Positions 29,693 through 40,197 are shown, counted from the first letter of the stretch. The stretch: DNA of 64,000 nucleotides from Shewanella gaetbuli (GCF_023284065.1 NZ_JAKIKP010000008.1:62001-126000), one strand, 5' to 3'. The notes: generated from the letters alone by a model not told the origin. Translations and numbers: made by a program.

Positions 29693-30688
29693 GTGAACAA
29701 CCAAGCTTTTGTGTCGGTTATACAGCCTTATAAAACCTTACTGTTAACCAGTATAGCGTTAGTTGCTTTTGCGGCTAACTCTGTTTTATGTCGAATGGCA
29801 TTATCCGGCGGGCTTAATAGTGCCATTGACGCTAACAGTTTTACCTTTATTAGGTTACTTACCGGCGCAATAACTTTAGGCATTTTGCATTGGATTTTTT
29901 ATCGCCCTCAACCAACTTTAGCCACTCAGTTAGCAGAACCACACAATCAATCGTCTTCAGTTAAGCCATCTTTTGTTAGTCGTGTGTATCAATATTTATC
30001 CGCATTGATGTTATTAATGTATGCGTGGTTTTTTTCAGTGGGTTATCTGTTTCTTGATACAGGGACAGGCGCATTAATACTATTTGGCGCGGTGCAAGTC
30101 ACCATGATTATGTGTGCAATCTTGCAAGGGCATAAGCCTACCTTGATTGAAATGAGTGGTATTTTTTTGGCATTTATGGGCTTAGCTTATCTTATTTGGC
30201 CAAGTTTAACTGAGCCGACATTTTCTGGTTTTATACTTATGTCACTAAGCGGAGTTGCATGGGGCATGTATTCGGTATTAGGCAAACACCGTGCTGCGCA
30301 GCCATTAAATTCAAGCAGTGTGTTGACGACTAATTTTATTCACTTTGGTCGTGCAGTAGTGGGGATGCTGGTGGTAATGGTTATTTTGTACCTATACCCG
30401 TTAATTTATCAACAGGCAGAATTTATTGAGCTGCGCATTAGCCAACAAGGTATTTGGCTAGCGGCAATGTCAGGTATTTTTGCTTCAGGCTTAGGTTATG
30501 CCATATGGTATGCAGCATTGACTGGCTTACAGGCCACGCAAGCGGCAAGTGTGCAGTTGTCTGTTCCCTTGTTAGCAGCAGTGGGCGGACTGATATTTAT
30601 GCAAGAACAAATAACCCTTCATTTATTGATGAGTGGCAGCATCATACTGGCAGGTATTGCTATAGTGATACTGTTTAAACCTAAATAG
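29693..30688 (+). CDS. DMT superfamily (EamA) transporter
   Basis: Ten predicted membrane segments in two EamA repeats (about residues 10-165 and 180-330). The second repeat has the family-like segments SLSGVAWGMYSVLGK and LTGLQATQAASVQLSVPLLA. Length is 331 residues from GTG 29693. An upstream in-frame ATG at 29609 would overlap the preceding gene by 80 bases and add a charged N-terminus, so I prefer GTG. The substrate is unknown; relatives export amino acids or metabolites. It shares a unit with the small membrane protein. Confidence 0.85.
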   Translation: MNNQAFVSVIQPYKTLLLTSIALVAFAANSVLCRMALSGGLNSAIDANSFTFIRLLTGAITLGILHWIFYRPQPTLATQLAEPHNQSSSVKPSFVSRVYQYLSALMLLMYAWFFSVGYLFLDTGTGALILFGAVQVTMIMCAILQGHKPTLIEMSGIFLAFMGLAYLIWPSLTEPTFSGFILMSLSGVAWGMYSVLGKHRAAQPLNSSSVLTTNFIHFGRAVVGMLVVMVILYLYPLIYQQAEFIELRISQQGIWLAAMSGIFASGLGYAIWYAALTGLQATQAASVQLSVPLLAAVGGLIFMQEQITLHLLMSGSIILAGIAIVILFKPK

Positions 30689-30765
30689 CCTAATATAAGC
30701 AAATATTTTCAAAACAATTAATAAACAACAACTTATTAAAAACTAGCGTTAAAAGGTTAAAAATA

Positions 30766-31674
30766 ATGACACATTTTCCAATAGGCACTCCTGGTAAACC
30801 TTGGGGCGATCAAGAAAAACAAGCATGGTTAGCCCAGGTAACCATTAAACGCAGTTACCAAGATGAAGTGGTGAGTAAATTATTGCCATTAGCAGCAGAG
30901 TTTGAACAAATTCAATATGGTGCTTTAGATTATGATGTTGAAAAGTATCCACTATTTGCCTTTAAAACTAAAAATTGGCATCCAGAAAAGAAAACCGTAT
31001 TAATTACTGGTGGGGTGCATGGATATGAAACCAGCGGTGTTCATGGCGCTATTCAATTTTTAGCAACCAAAGCCAAAACTTATAGTGAGCAGTTTAATAT
31101 TGCCGTATTACCTTGTATAAGCCCTTGGGGATACGAAACAATTAATCGTTGGAACCCTTATGCAGTAGATCCTAACCGTTCTTTTTATGCCAACAGCCCA
31201 GCTAACGAGTCTGCTGCTGCAATGGCATTTGTAGCAACATTAGGTGACATATTTGTTCATATCGACTTGCACGAAACCACAGATACAGACGAGTTAGAAT
31301 TTAGACCAGCTTTAAGTGCCCGTGATGGTAAAGACTATGAAAAAGGTGTTATTCCTGATGGTTTTTACTTGGTTGGCGACAGTGACAATCCGACTCCTGA
31401 ATTTCAAAAAGCGATTATTGATTCAGTAGCAAAGGTTACCCATATTGCACCAGATGACGATGGTCAATTAATCGGTGTTGATATTGCACAGTTTGGTGTG
31501 ATTAATTACCCAACAAAAAAATTGGGCTTGTGTGCAGGCATGACCAATAATCAATTTAATACGACCACAGAGGTTTATCCTGATTCGCCTCTGGTCACCA
31601 CCCAAGAATGTAATGATGCACAAGTTGCTGCAATAACGGGTGGATTAGATTACATCATTAAGCAGTTATCATAA
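30766..31674 (+). CDS. M14-family zinc metallopeptidase (carboxypeptidase-like)
   Basis: Predicted zinc hydrolase of the M14/aspartoacylase fold. The HxxE zinc motif is in GGVHGYETSG near residue 87, and the third ligand is in HIDLHETTDTDE near residue 168. No signal peptide is visible, so it probably acts in the cytoplasm. Length is 302 residues. The substrate is unknown; succinylglutamate desuccinylase-like or peptide-amidating relatives are possible. It is transcribed alone, between the DMT transporter and the ABC-F gene. Confidence 0.85.
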   Translation: MTHFPIGTPGKPWGDQEKQAWLAQVTIKRSYQDEVVSKLLPLAAEFEQIQYGALDYDVEKYPLFAFKTKNWHPEKKTVLITGGVHGYETSGVHGAIQFLATKAKTYSEQFNIAVLPCISPWGYETINRWNPYAVDPNRSFYANSPANESAAAMAFVATLGDIFVHIDLHETTDTDELEFRPALSARDGKDYEKGVIPDGFYLVGDSDNPTPEFQKAIIDSVAKVTHIAPDDDGQLIGVDIAQFGVINYPTKKLGLCAGMTNNQFNTTTEVYPDSPLVTTQECNDAQVAAITGGLDYIIKQLS

Positions 31675-31910
31675 GCTCGATATAATCAGCCTACGGCACA
31701 TTTTTGTGCCGTTGTACTGAGTTTAGCCGCTTGAAACGAGTTTATTAACGGGTTTAGTTGCTAACTAGGCCGAAAAAAACTAAACTATCGCGCTTGATTT
31801 TTGCTTAGTTTTTGTCCTTTTTGTTGTGATAGTCAATATGCTGTCATAACTATGCAAAGCTAGTCTTTTAGATTACGACAACTGTACACAACCCGATTTG
31901 GAATTTCATT

Positions 31911-33503
31911 TTGATTACAACAGCTAACATTACAATGCAGTTTGGCGCTAAGCCGCTGTTTGAAAACATCTCTGTTAAATTTGGTGGCGGAAATCGCTAC
32001 GGTTTAATTGGCGCAAATGGTTGTGGTAAATCAACCTTTATGAAAATTCTTGCCGGTGATCTTGAGCCATCAAGCGGTAACGTTTCTTTAGATGTCAACG
32101 AGCGCATGGGTAAATTGAATCAGGATCAATTTGCTTATGAAGAGTTCTCAGTGGTTGACACCGTTATTATGGGGCACCGTGAATTATGGGAAGTAAAGAA
32201 AGAGCGCGATAGAATTTATTCTTTACCTGAAATGAGTGAAGAAGACGGCATTAAAGTTGCTGAATTAGAAATGGAATTTGCCGAGATGGACGGTTATACC
32301 GCAGAATCTCGAGCTGGTGATTTATTGCTGGGTGTTGGCATTGGTACAGAGCAGCACTTTGGCTTAATGAGCGAAATTGCCCCAGGTTTTAAATTACGTG
32401 TCTTGTTGGCGCAAGCATTGTTTTCTGATCCAGATTTACTATTACTTGACGAACCAACCAACAACTTGGACATCGACACCATTCGTTGGTTACAAGATAT
32501 GTTGAACCAACGTAATAGCACCATGATTATCATTTCGCATGATAGATACTTCTTAAACTCAGTTTGTACTCACATGGCCGACTTAGACTACGGTGAACTT
32601 CGCGTTTATCCGGGTAACTATGACGAGTATATGATGGCTGCTCAGCAAGCTCGTGAACGTTTACAGTCTGATAATGCGAAGAAGAAAGCTCAAATTGCTG
32701 AACTTCAAACCTTCGTAGCGCGTTTCTCTGCCAACGCCTCTAAAGCGAAGCAAGCAACATCACGTGCTAAGCAAATTGATAAAATTAAGCTTGATGAAAT
32801 TAAAGCGTCAAGTCGCGTGAATCCATTTATCCGCTTTGAACAAGAAAAGAAATTGTTCCGTAATGCTTTAGTGGTTGAAAACTTAGCCAAAGGCTATGAC
32901 CACCCATTATTTAGCAAGTTAGATTTAATGGTTGAAGTCGGTGAACGCATTGCTATTTTAGGTGAAAACGGTATTGGTAAAACCACGCTGTTACGTACCT
33001 TAGTACATGATATCCCTCAGGATGAAGGTACAATTCAGTGGTCTGAAAACTCTAATATTGGTTATTACGCACAGGATCATGAAGCTGACTTTGCTAATGA
33101 CATGACATTATTTGAGTGGATGAGCCAATGGCGTAAAGAAAATGATGACGACCAAGCCGTTCGTGGTATTTTAGGCCGGATGCTATTTGGTTCAGACGAT
33201 ATTAAAAAGTCTGTTAAAGTTCTGTCTGGTGGTGAAAAAGGCCGTATGTACTTTGGTAAATTAATTATGCAAAAGCCAAACATTTTGCTACTTGATGAAC
33301 CAACTAACCACATGGATATGGAATCTATTGAGTCACTAAACAATGCATTAGAACTTTATGAAGGTACGCTAATGTTTGTTTCTCATGATCGTGCGTTTGT
33401 CTCTTCGTTGGCGACACGTATTATTGAAATTACCGCTAACGGTGTTAATGACTTTAAAGGCACTTACGACGAGTTCTTGGCAAGTAAAGGTATTGAAGGG
33501 TAA
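31911..33503 (+). CDS. ybiT: ABC-F family ATPase YbiT
   Basis: Soluble tandem ATPase of the ABC-F group, which acts on the ribosome rather than as a transporter. Two nucleotide-binding domains are present, each with Walker A (GANGCGKST near residue 35, GENGIGKTT near 350) and Walker B (LLLLDEPTN). A charged linker of about 80 residues separates them. The N-terminus [20 protein letters not shown] is close to E. coli YbiT, and the first-domain signature LMSEIAPG is the YbiT variant of LSGGE. Length is 530 residues. The start is TTG 31911. A terminator follows. Confidence 0.93.
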   Translation: MITTANITMQFGAKPLFENISVKFGGGNRYGLIGANGCGKSTFMKILAGDLEPSSGNVSLDVNERMGKLNQDQFAYEEFSVVDTVIMGHRELWEVKKERDRIYSLPEMSEEDGIKVAELEMEFAEMDGYTAESRAGDLLLGVGIGTEQHFGLMSEIAPGFKLRVLLAQALFSDPDLLLLDEPTNNLDIDTIRWLQDMLNQRNSTMIIISHDRYFLNSVCTHMADLDYGELRVYPGNYDEYMMAAQQARERLQSDNAKKKAQIAELQTFVARFSANASKAKQATSRAKQIDKIKLDEIKASSRVNPFIRFEQEKKLFRNALVVENLAKGYDHPLFSKLDLMVEVGERIAILGENGIGKTTLLRTLVHDIPQDEGTIQWSENSNIGYYAQDHEADFANDMTLFEWMSQWRKENDDDQAVRGILGRMLFGSDDIKKSVKVLSGGEKGRMYFGKLIMQKPNILLLDEPTNHMDMESIESLNNALELYEGTLMFVSHDRAFVSSLATRIIEITANGVNDFKGTYDEFLASKGIEG

Positions 33504-33560
33504 TCTATTCAACCAAGTAGTCTTCAACCAAGCTTTCTTAAACCAAGAAGATTGAACAAC

Positions 33561-33590
33561 AAAGCCCTGAACGAAAGTTCGGGGCTTTTT
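33561..33590 (+). terminator. Terminator after ybiT
   Basis: A 12-bp stem AAAGCCCTGAAC / GTTCGGGGCTTT (one G-T pair) with a GAAA loop is followed by a short T-run. Confidence 0.9.
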
Positions 33591-33639
33591 AGTTTTAGGG
33601 CTGTAAACTCAAATCACATCTGATTATAAAGAGAAAAAT

Positions 33640-34005
33640 ATGAGCATAACCAATGAGCAATTCACCAAAGCATTAAATCAACTTCATTGCCGCAGTAATT
33701 TTAATATTAACAATGTTCGCGAGTACATGTTGCCTGAGTTGAAAGAGCCGATTTATTTACACAATGAAACCAAAGCACCGCTATTAATAATTAGGCCTGC
33801 ATTTGAGGTTTTTTCCAGCGAATTAGCTACTATTAATGGTGTGCATGCTAAATATGATTATCACCATAATGCACAAATGACCCGATTTCCCAAACGCCAA
33901 TATAAAGGCTTGTCAGAGTCACATTATGGATTAGCATTTAGTTTTGATGACGAGCAAGCAGTCGCCCTTTTTGTGCAGCGTTTAGTTGAAATTGTTAAAG
34001 GATAA
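33640..34005 (+). CDS. Uncharacterised 121-residue protein
   Basis: I do not recognise the family. The start ATG follows AAAGAGAAAA. The protein is soluble, with no signal peptide or membrane segment. It has a basic, histidine-rich centre (KYDYHHNAQMTRFPKRQ), and its ends look helical. It is followed 23 bases later by an alpha/beta hydrolase gene on the same strand, and the pair lies between two terminators or gaps, so they may form a two-gene unit. Confidence 0.7.
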   Translation: MSITNEQFTKALNQLHCRSNFNINNVREYMLPELKEPIYLHNETKAPLLIIRPAFEVFSSELATINGVHAKYDYHHNAQMTRFPKRQYKGLSESHYGLAFSFDDEQAVALFVQRLVEIVKG

Positions 34006-34028
34006 CCCAGTTTGAAAAGGGGTGAAGG

Positions 34029-34847
34029 ATGTCGCAGCCATTTGATATTAATAATATAAATTATTCGCAGACAGGTAATGGCCCTGCAATGATTTGGTCT
34101 CATGGCTTATTAGCCTGTATGCAAAGCGAAGATGCGTTAGGCATTTTTGCCTGGCATCGCTTTCCTAAATCCATGTCACTACTACGTTTTGACGCTAAAG
34201 GGCACGGACTTACCACCGCATCGCCTAGTAAGTTGGATTATTTATGGCCAAACTTGGCTGAAGAACTTCATCATTTACAGCAGCATTGTTTTAACGAAGA
34301 TAAAGTGGTCTTAGGCGGTCAGTCTATGGGGGCTGCCAGTAGTTTGTATGCTGCTTTAGCTTACCCCGAATCAATAAAAGGGTTAGTGATTATGAACCCT
34401 CCTGTAGCGTGGCAATTACGTGCATCTAAACAAGATTATTATCGCAAAGTTGCAAAAGCCGCAAAGCTGTTGGGCGGTAAAGGATTGGCGAAAATAAATG
34501 CTAAACACATTGACCGAATGCTCCCTAGTTGGCTGTTACAGGCTCACATGCACAGTGTACTGGGGATGTTAGATGGCTTAAAAAATATGAAGCGTCAAAC
34601 CTTAGAGCAACTCTTTCTAGCAGCGTCTGAAAATGATTTACCAGATAGGGAAAAACTAAACAGTATTAATGTTCCATGTTTGATATTAGCTTGGGATGAT
34701 GATGAGGCACATCCGCTAAGTGTGGCAAAAACACTGGCGAAGGCATTACCTCAAGCCAAATTACATGTTGCGAATAATATGGCCGACTTAGACGAATGGC
34801 CTCATTTAATTAGCTCATTTTGTCAGACAGTTCACAATTTTGAATAG
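34029..34847 (+). CDS. Alpha/beta hydrolase
   Basis: Predicted cytoplasmic serine hydrolase. The oxyanion region is WSHGLLA near residue 24, followed by FDAKGHGLTTA. The nucleophile elbow GGQSMG places S99 as active serine. A late aspartate (WDDDEAHP) and histidine (DEWPHLI) can complete the triad. Length is 272 residues, with no signal peptide. Substrate is unknown. It follows the 121-residue protein by 23 bases. Confidence 0.85.
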   Translation: MSQPFDINNINYSQTGNGPAMIWSHGLLACMQSEDALGIFAWHRFPKSMSLLRFDAKGHGLTTASPSKLDYLWPNLAEELHHLQQHCFNEDKVVLGGQSMGAASSLYAALAYPESIKGLVIMNPPVAWQLRASKQDYYRKVAKAAKLLGGKGLAKINAKHIDRMLPSWLLQAHMHSVLGMLDGLKNMKRQTLEQLFLAASENDLPDREKLNSINVPCLILAWDDDEAHPLSVAKTLAKALPQAKLHVANNMADLDEWPHLISSFCQTVHNFE

Positions 34848-35005
34848 TGTTGACCGTTAGATAGTATAAATGAAGAAAAAATGATTTTTTCCTCAGGAAA
34901 TTGCCACATTTGCCGACTAATATATTAAACAACGTAAATTGCGATTAAGGCAACAATAACAGGCCTTTCCCGCTCCCAGGCAAAAGCGATAAATTAAGGA
35001 ATGAT

Positions 35006-37003
35006 ATGATTTGGCAATGGATTGGTAACTTAAAAATTTCAAAAAAGTTGGCATTGTTAGCGATTCCCCCTCTATTAACTTCAATAGTATATGGTGGAAT
35101 GTTTGTTCATAATAAATATCAGATTCAACAGCAGCTTTCACTTATTATATCGCTAACGGACTTGGCTATTACCAATGGCGCGTTTGTACATGAGTTACAA
35201 AAAGAGCGTGGTATGAGTGCGGGATTTATAGGTTCCCAAGGCCAAGCATTTAAATCTGCTTTACCACAACAACGCCTTCAAACTGACATTAAGCTCAAGG
35301 TATTTCAAAAGGTTGTTGAAGATAACCAATTACCGCAAGCTTTCGCCTCTACCTTAAATCAAGTGAACCAAAGTTTCAGGCAATTGGAAAACATACGATC
35401 TTCAGTTGATAATTTAGCGATAACTGTTGCTGATGAAGTTAAATACTACACCCAAATCAATACTTTATTACTTTCTATGGTTGATGATGCCGCTAGTGAA
35501 ACATCTAATAGTGAAGTGGCTTTAGCATTAGCTTCTTTCGGAGCATTCTTACAAGCGAAAGAAAGAGCGGGTATTGAAAGGGCTGTGTTAAGTTCTACTT
35601 TTGGTCAACAAGGCTTTAAAGCTGGAGCGTATAAAAAGTTTGTCACGTTAGTTGCCGAGCAAAATAGCTATACAGAGCGCTTTTTAGCATTAGCGCAATC
35701 TGAGGAAGTGAGTCTTTACGAGCAGGCTCAGCGTTCAGATGCTTTTGCTAAGGTCGAACAATTACGTTCGATTGCTTTTGCGCAAGATGTTGGCGCTATT
35801 GCGGCCCAAAACCCTGAGCAATGGTTTAAAATGTCCACTGATAGAATTGGGGTTTTAACCAATCTTGAGCAGCAATTGTCGACAAGCTTGAAAAAGAATG
35901 TGCAAGATAAGCTAACTCAAGCGACCACTCATAAATATACGGCTTTAGGGATATTGTTACTGGCTTTAGCATTAGTCGCTTACATTACATGGTCGATTTT
36001 AAAATACTTAAACACCAGTTTAAGAAATGTGGAACGGTCAATCACTCATGCAGGATCAAATTTTGACTTAACGACGCGGATTGAATTACAGACGTCAGAT
36101 GAGCTTGGGCAGTTGGCTAAATCGTTTAATACTATGATGGATGAATTTGAAACGATTGTTTCTCAAGTTAGAGGTAATATTTCAACACTTGTTCAAGCAG
36201 TAGAGTCAATGGATGGCTTTACCCAATCAATGCAGTCAGATGTTGATAGAGGTAGCGCAGAAGCAGAGCAAGTAGCTTCCGCTATGACACAAATGAGTGC
36301 AACAGTGACGCAAATTGCTGCTAATGCTATTCAAGCATCTGAAGCTTCTGCTCAAGCTAATGCAGAAGCTAAAACAGGCAATAGTGATGTGAGTAAAACG
36401 AGTATTGCAATTAAGTCATTGGCAAGTGAGATTGGCGCAGCTGCTGTGTCGATTAATACCTTAGACAAAGATGTTCGTGATATTGTCGCGTTATTAGATG
36501 TCATTAGTTCTATTGCTGAGCAAACCAATTTATTAGCATTAAATGCGGCGATTGAAGCAGCAAGAGCTGGTGAGCAAGGGAGAGGTTTTGCTGTAGTTGC
36601 TGATGAAGTGAGAACACTTGCGCAACGTTCTCAACAATCGACAGAAGATATTAAACTAATGACAGATAAGCTGAAAGCGGGTGCAGCCAGTGCCGTAAAA
36701 GCAATGGAAAGAGGACAGTTACAAGCACAGCAAAGTGTTGAAGAGGCTGTTCATGCAGGTGAAGAGCTAGATAACATTGTGAGTCATGTTAGCGTGATTG
36801 ACAGCATGAATGAGCAAATTGCCACTTCAACCCATGAACAATCTGCAGTTGCTGAAGAGGTTAACCGCAATGCTCTGCAAATTAGTGAGATTTATCAAAA
36901 TACTCAAAGTGTCGCGCAGCAAATTTCAGCATTGAATGAAAAACTTCTAACTGACGCTCATAAAATGTCTAGTATTGTAAGTAAATTTACCCTTTCGAAC
37001 TAA
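35006..37003 (+). CDS. Methyl-accepting chemotaxis protein with NIT sensor domain
   Basis: Membrane chemoreceptor. A first membrane segment (about 14-31) leads into a periplasmic NIT domain (about 40-305), a family linked to nitrate and nitrite sensing. Its hallmark [13 protein letters not shown] is at 62-74. A second membrane segment (about 312-332), a HAMP domain (about 335-388) and the MCP signalling domain follow. The hairpin tip contains [20 protein letters not shown] at about 502-522. Length is 665 residues. No C-terminal CheR/CheB pentapeptide is seen. It is monocistronic, with AAGGA before the ATG and a terminator just after. Confidence 0.93.
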   Translation: MIWQWIGNLKISKKLALLAIPPLLTSIVYGGMFVHNKYQIQQQLSLIISLTDLAITNGAFVHELQKERGMSAGFIGSQGQAFKSALPQQRLQTDIKLKVFQKVVEDNQLPQAFASTLNQVNQSFRQLENIRSSVDNLAITVADEVKYYTQINTLLLSMVDDAASETSNSEVALALASFGAFLQAKERAGIERAVLSSTFGQQGFKAGAYKKFVTLVAEQNSYTERFLALAQSEEVSLYEQAQRSDAFAKVEQLRSIAFAQDVGAIAAQNPEQWFKMSTDRIGVLTNLEQQLSTSLKKNVQDKLTQATTHKYTALGILLLALALVAYITWSILKYLNTSLRNVERSITHAGSNFDLTTRIELQTSDELGQLAKSFNTMMDEFETIVSQVRGNISTLVQAVESMDGFTQSMQSDVDRGSAEAEQVASAMTQMSATVTQIAANAIQASEASAQANAEAKTGNSDVSKTSIAIKSLASEIGAAAVSINTLDKDVRDIVALLDVISSIAEQTNLLALNAAIEAARAGEQGRGFAVVADEVRTLAQRSQQSTEDIKLMTDKLKAGAASAVKAMERGQLQAQQSVEEAVHAGEELDNIVSHVSVIDSMNEQIATSTHEQSAVAEEVNRNALQISEIYQNTQSVAQQISALNEKLLTDAHKMSSIVSKFTLSN

Positions 37004-37020
37004 ATTATACTAACAACTTG

Positions 37021-37043
37021 GCCGAGCATAGCTCGGCTTTTTT
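37021..37043 (+). terminator. Terminator after the chemoreceptor gene
   Basis: A GCCGAGC / GCTCGGC stem with an ATA loop is followed by TTTTTT. The core matches the terminator at 29365-29393. Confidence 0.93.
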
Positions 37044-37072
37044 ATGCAAAGTGATATTAAAATGGAACCCCA

Positions 37073-37849
37073 ATGGATTATTTAGAGCTCAATAAAGCCG
37101 CTTGGAATCAACGAACTCAAATTCATATTCACTCTAAGTTTTATGATGTTGCTGGGTTTGTTTCTGGTCAATCATCGTTAACTGAAATTGAACTTGGGGA
37201 ACTTCCTCCATTACAAAACAAACGCTTATTACATTTACAGTGTCACTTTGGGTTAGATACATTGTCTTTGGCGAGAATGGGGGCAATAGTAACTGGGGTC
37301 GATTTGTCAGATGCTGCAATAGAAAAAGCTAATGAGCTATCTAAAGAGTTAGCGATTGAAGCTGATTTCGTTTGTCAGGATATTTTGGCGTTTGGACAAA
37401 CAGTCCAATCTCAATTTGATGTGGTATTCACTTCATTTGGCGTGTTGTGTTGGTTACCAGATTTATCTGCATGGGCTAACACGATTGCGAATAGCTTAGT
37501 ATCAGGAGGGCAGTTCTATATTGCTGAATTTCATCCCTTTGCAGATGTGATACAAGGCTATAGCTACTTTCATTCAATACAGCCTGATATTGAAAAAGAA
37601 GGAACTTATACCGAAAACTGCTCAGGTGATTTGCAAACGGTAGTGACATGGCCACACACCTTGAGTGATGCCATTAACGCATTAATTAAAGCTGGTCTAA
37701 TTATTACATCAGTGAATGAATATGATTTTAGTCCCTATAATTGTTTTAAGGGGTTAAAGAGGAATAAGACAAACCCCAATAGATTCCAGCTGCTTTATCA
37801 TAATAAGCCTTTGCCGCTCGTGTATTCAATTTGTGCAGTCAAAGAGTGA
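37073..37849 (+). CDS. Class I SAM-dependent methyltransferase
   Basis: Predicted cytoplasmic methyltransferase of unknown substrate. Motif I is LLHLQCHFGLDTLSLA near residue 50, followed by the acidic end of beta 2 in VTGVDLSD. A VVFTSFGVLCWLPDL segment matches motifs II and III. Length is 258 residues. It starts only 30 bases after the chemoreceptor terminator, so its promoter may overlap that terminator. The next 880 bases carry no gene. Confidence 0.87.
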   Translation: MDYLELNKAAWNQRTQIHIHSKFYDVAGFVSGQSSLTEIELGELPPLQNKRLLHLQCHFGLDTLSLARMGAIVTGVDLSDAAIEKANELSKELAIEADFVCQDILAFGQTVQSQFDVVFTSFGVLCWLPDLSAWANTIANSLVSGGQFYIAEFHPFADVIQGYSYFHSIQPDIEKEGTYTENCSGDLQTVVTWPHTLSDAINALIKAGLIITSVNEYDFSPYNCFKGLKRNKTNPNRFQLLYHNKPLPLVYSICAVKE

Positions 37850-38731
37850 TATTAGTTAAAAGTGTTTTGCTTTAATGAAGTTAAAGTTATTCTCTTTGCA
37901 CTTGATAACTAATTAGCACTTTAGTCTAGTTAACCATAGTAATAATTAAGCTTTTATATCGATTTATCTTCAATAACGCTGTCCTGAAAAAGACTTGGTA
38001 TATTTAAACGGACGTAAAGTGAGTAAAGATCCAGTTTTCATTCACTTTACTTGTAAATTTTTAACCGGTAGGGACGCTATAAGTGACAGACAACCAAAAA
38101 AGAACTTATAAATTGACTGCTTTGAGCATTATAATGCTCTTTAAAAGAGAGAAATAGATATGTTGGCCAGTTAAAAAATACTTAATTTTCGAACATTTGA
38201 TTCTTTTTCATGTATTTTTCAATGTTATTTCAAATTTTTTAGAAAGTTATTTTGAAAGCTGCTTTTGTGTTTTAAAATTCCGGGGCGCACTTATGGTTAT
38301 TAAAATCAAATACTTACAGGGGTTATTAAAAGTTAATTAAGGCTAATAACAATAATTAAATGGTCTTTAATAAAAATTATATTTTATCACTTCATTAATC
38401 ACTGGCTGATGTTCATTATTTGACTCGCAAAACGATTACTTTAAAAATATTGAAAGAGTCGTTATGCAACATAAATAACTATACAACTAACTTATAATTA
38501 CGTATTGATTTGGCAACTTGGTTGAAAACCAGGGCTCTAACAGCTTTAAGTAATTAGTTGTTAATAAAGTGTAGTTTTAAATTTTAAGTTTTTAATTTAT
38601 TAATAAGTAGCTGATATCTGATAGTGAGTTTTATTTTTATGACTTCTGTTAACCGGAAGCACAAAAATACGGCCATAATCAACGCAAAAATTATTGAAGT
38701 TACTAAAGATTATCCTTTGGGAGATATACAT
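37850..38731. other. Long AT-rich non-coding region before the fimbrial operon
   Basis: About 880 bases with no credible coding region and strongly AT-rich composition. A 9-bp inverted repeat GTAAAGTGA / TCACTTTAC lies at 38014-38050 with a 19-base loop. A hairpin CTTGGTT / AACCAGG with a GAA loop lies at 38517-38533. Promoters for the fimbrial genes must lie here, but the AT richness gives too many candidate -10 elements to choose one. Confidence 0.75.
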
Positions 38732-39274
38732 ATGATTAAGCAAGCTTTAAATAACAAAACTTTCGCAACTGTTTCTACTGCAGCAGTTTTACTTTCATCA
38801 TTATTTTCAGCTTCAGCATCTGCAGCTGATGGTACTGTAACTTTTAACGGTATTATCACTGACCAAACTTGTACTGTGTCAGCTACTTCTACTGCATTAA
38901 CAGTAGACTTAGGTACTGTTGGTAGTGCTGCACTTGCGGCTGTAGGTGATCGTGTGGGTGGTAAAACATTCAGCATTGAACTATCTGCTTGTCCTGCTTC
39001 TGTGACAGCTGCTGGTGCACGTTTTGTTGGTAACCCTGATGCCGCGACTCCTGCATTATTAGCGACTACAGGTACAGCCACTGGTGTTGGTGTTCGTATT
39101 ACTAATGCTGCATCAGGTAGTGATGTTGTTATTGGTAGTGACTCTGAATATACACCTTTAAATGGTGCTACAGATGTAACACTTAACTTCATTGCTGAAT
39201 ATGAAGCAACAGCTGTACCTGTAACTGCTGGTACTGCCGATTCAACTGCTGATTTCTCAGTAATTTATCAATAA
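38732..39274 (+). CDS. Fimbrial major subunit (type 1 pilin-like)
   Basis: Secreted pilin of the chaperone-usher class. The start is ATG 38732, after TTTGGGAGA, giving a 31-residue signal peptide cleaved after SASA. An upstream start would bury this signal. The mature protein opens with DGTVTFNGIITDQTC, the usual donor strand followed by the first cysteine. The paired cysteine is in LSACPAS. The chain ends DFSVIYQ, with the penultimate tyrosine typical of the chaperone-recognised beta strand. Length is 180 residues. The protein is rich in Ala, Thr, Gly and Val. It heads a four-gene operon with chaperone, usher and a tip-like protein. Confidence 0.92.
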   Translation: MIKQALNNKTFATVSTAAVLLSSLFSASASAADGTVTFNGIITDQTCTVSATSTALTVDLGTVGSAALAAVGDRVGGKTFSIELSACPASVTAAGARFVGNPDAATPALLATTGTATGVGVRITNAASGSDVVIGSDSEYTPLNGATDVTLNFIAEYEATAVPVTAGTADSTADFSVIYQ

Positions 39275-39336
39275 ATCATAATCTTACTAGTTTGTTTCTA
39301 GAATATATTTGATTTAGTGATATAAGGAGCTCGAGT

Positions 39337-40035
39337 TTGAAATACTTTATTTTTTTATTGTGCTTAGCAACAAGTATAGTGTCATTAGCGATTCACGCCA
39401 AAGAAGAAGGCGGTTTCTCTTTGTCTTCAACGCGGATGGTTGTGGATTTAAATAAAAAGGATAACAGTGTTTTGAGCTTGAGCAACACCAGCGACAAGGA
39501 TTTTCTGGTACAAAGTTGGATTGAAGATCTCAAAGGGGACTCTGTAATTTGGGAAGAATTTATTATTGTTCCTGAGGTCTTTGTTGTGAAAGCTAATTCA
39601 TCAGCGCAAATTAAAGTGCAATATATTGGTGATAAACACAGTTTGTCGGGTCGAGAGAATGTGTATTACTTAAGTGTTAAAAACATTCCTAAACGTAAAA
39701 AAGATAGTGATAAAAACGCGCTATTAATTTCTACCAGACAGCAAATAAAATTATTTTTACGACCAGAAGGTGTTGAGCAAAAGTCTGAGTTAAGTTTAGA
39801 TGGTATTGACGTGAAGTATCAGGGTGAAAACCAGTCGTTACTATTAACTAATAATAACTTAGTGAGCTTGAACTTTCGTAAAATCATTTATAACAATATT
39901 GATTACCATGATAAATCAATCATTTTACCTGGTGAGTCGATATCTGTTCCAGCTGATAATTATAATCAAGAAGTATCTATTGAGGTAATTAATGATTATG
40001 GTTCAGTTAAAACAATAGTAATGCCGGTTAATTAA
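39337..40035 (+). CDS. Periplasmic fimbrial chaperone (PapD/FimC-like)
   Basis: Immunoglobulin-like chaperone that completes pilin folds by donor-strand complementation and hands subunits to the usher. The start is TTG 39337 after AAGGAG, with a signal peptide ending near IHAKEE. The family motif LSSTRMVVDLNKKDNSV covers the first strands. The region SGRENVYYLSVKNIP corresponds to the conserved subunit-binding part. Two domains (about 25-145 and 150-232) are expected. Length is 232 residues. An 11-bp hairpin separates it from the usher gene. Confidence 0.92.
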   Translation: MKYFIFLLCLATSIVSLAIHAKEEGGFSLSSTRMVVDLNKKDNSVLSLSNTSDKDFLVQSWIEDLKGDSVIWEEFIIVPEVFVVKANSSAQIKVQYIGDKHSLSGRENVYYLSVKNIPKRKKDSDKNALLISTRQQIKLFLRPEGVEQKSELSLDGIDVKYQGENQSLLLTNNNLVSLNFRKIIYNNIDYHDKSIILPGESISVPADNYNQEVSIEVINDYGSVKTIVMPVN

Positions 40036-40069
40036 CTAATTTAACGCCCTTGTGTGTTGTGTTTACTTT

Positions 40070-40095
40070 CACCACCATTAATTTTAATGGTGGTG
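40070..40095 (+). other. Intra-operon hairpin between chaperone and usher genes
   Basis: An 11-bp perfect stem CACCACCATTA / TAATGGTGGTG encloses four bases. No T-run follows, so it is more likely an mRNA processing or stability element than a terminator. Confidence 0.6.
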
Positions 40096-40197
40096 AGTAA
40101 CAACTTTAACTACCACATTTAATTATTTAGTCGTTAATTTACTATCATATTATTACTTTCATATCCATTAGTTGTAATTAAATGGAGGGGGTTCCTT

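Noticed and set aside
31775..31813. Attenuator before the ABC-F gene
   Set aside because: An AAAAACTAA / TTAGTTTTT pairing exists, but it is A/T-only with a 21-base loop, and YbiT is not known to be attenuated.
38040..38110. Possible cyclic di-GMP riboswitch before the fimbrial genes
   Set aside because: A GGGACGCTATAAG string and the hairpin near 38520 recall parts of GEMM-I, but the CAAACC and GCAAAGC cores and the paired helices are absent, and the two parts are hundreds of bases apart.
38710..39192. 160-codon open frame antisense to the pilin gene
   Set aside because: It mirrors the Ala/Thr/Val-rich pilin codons, has no ribosome binding site and gives a low-complexity protein; the pilin on the + strand has signal peptide and family motifs.
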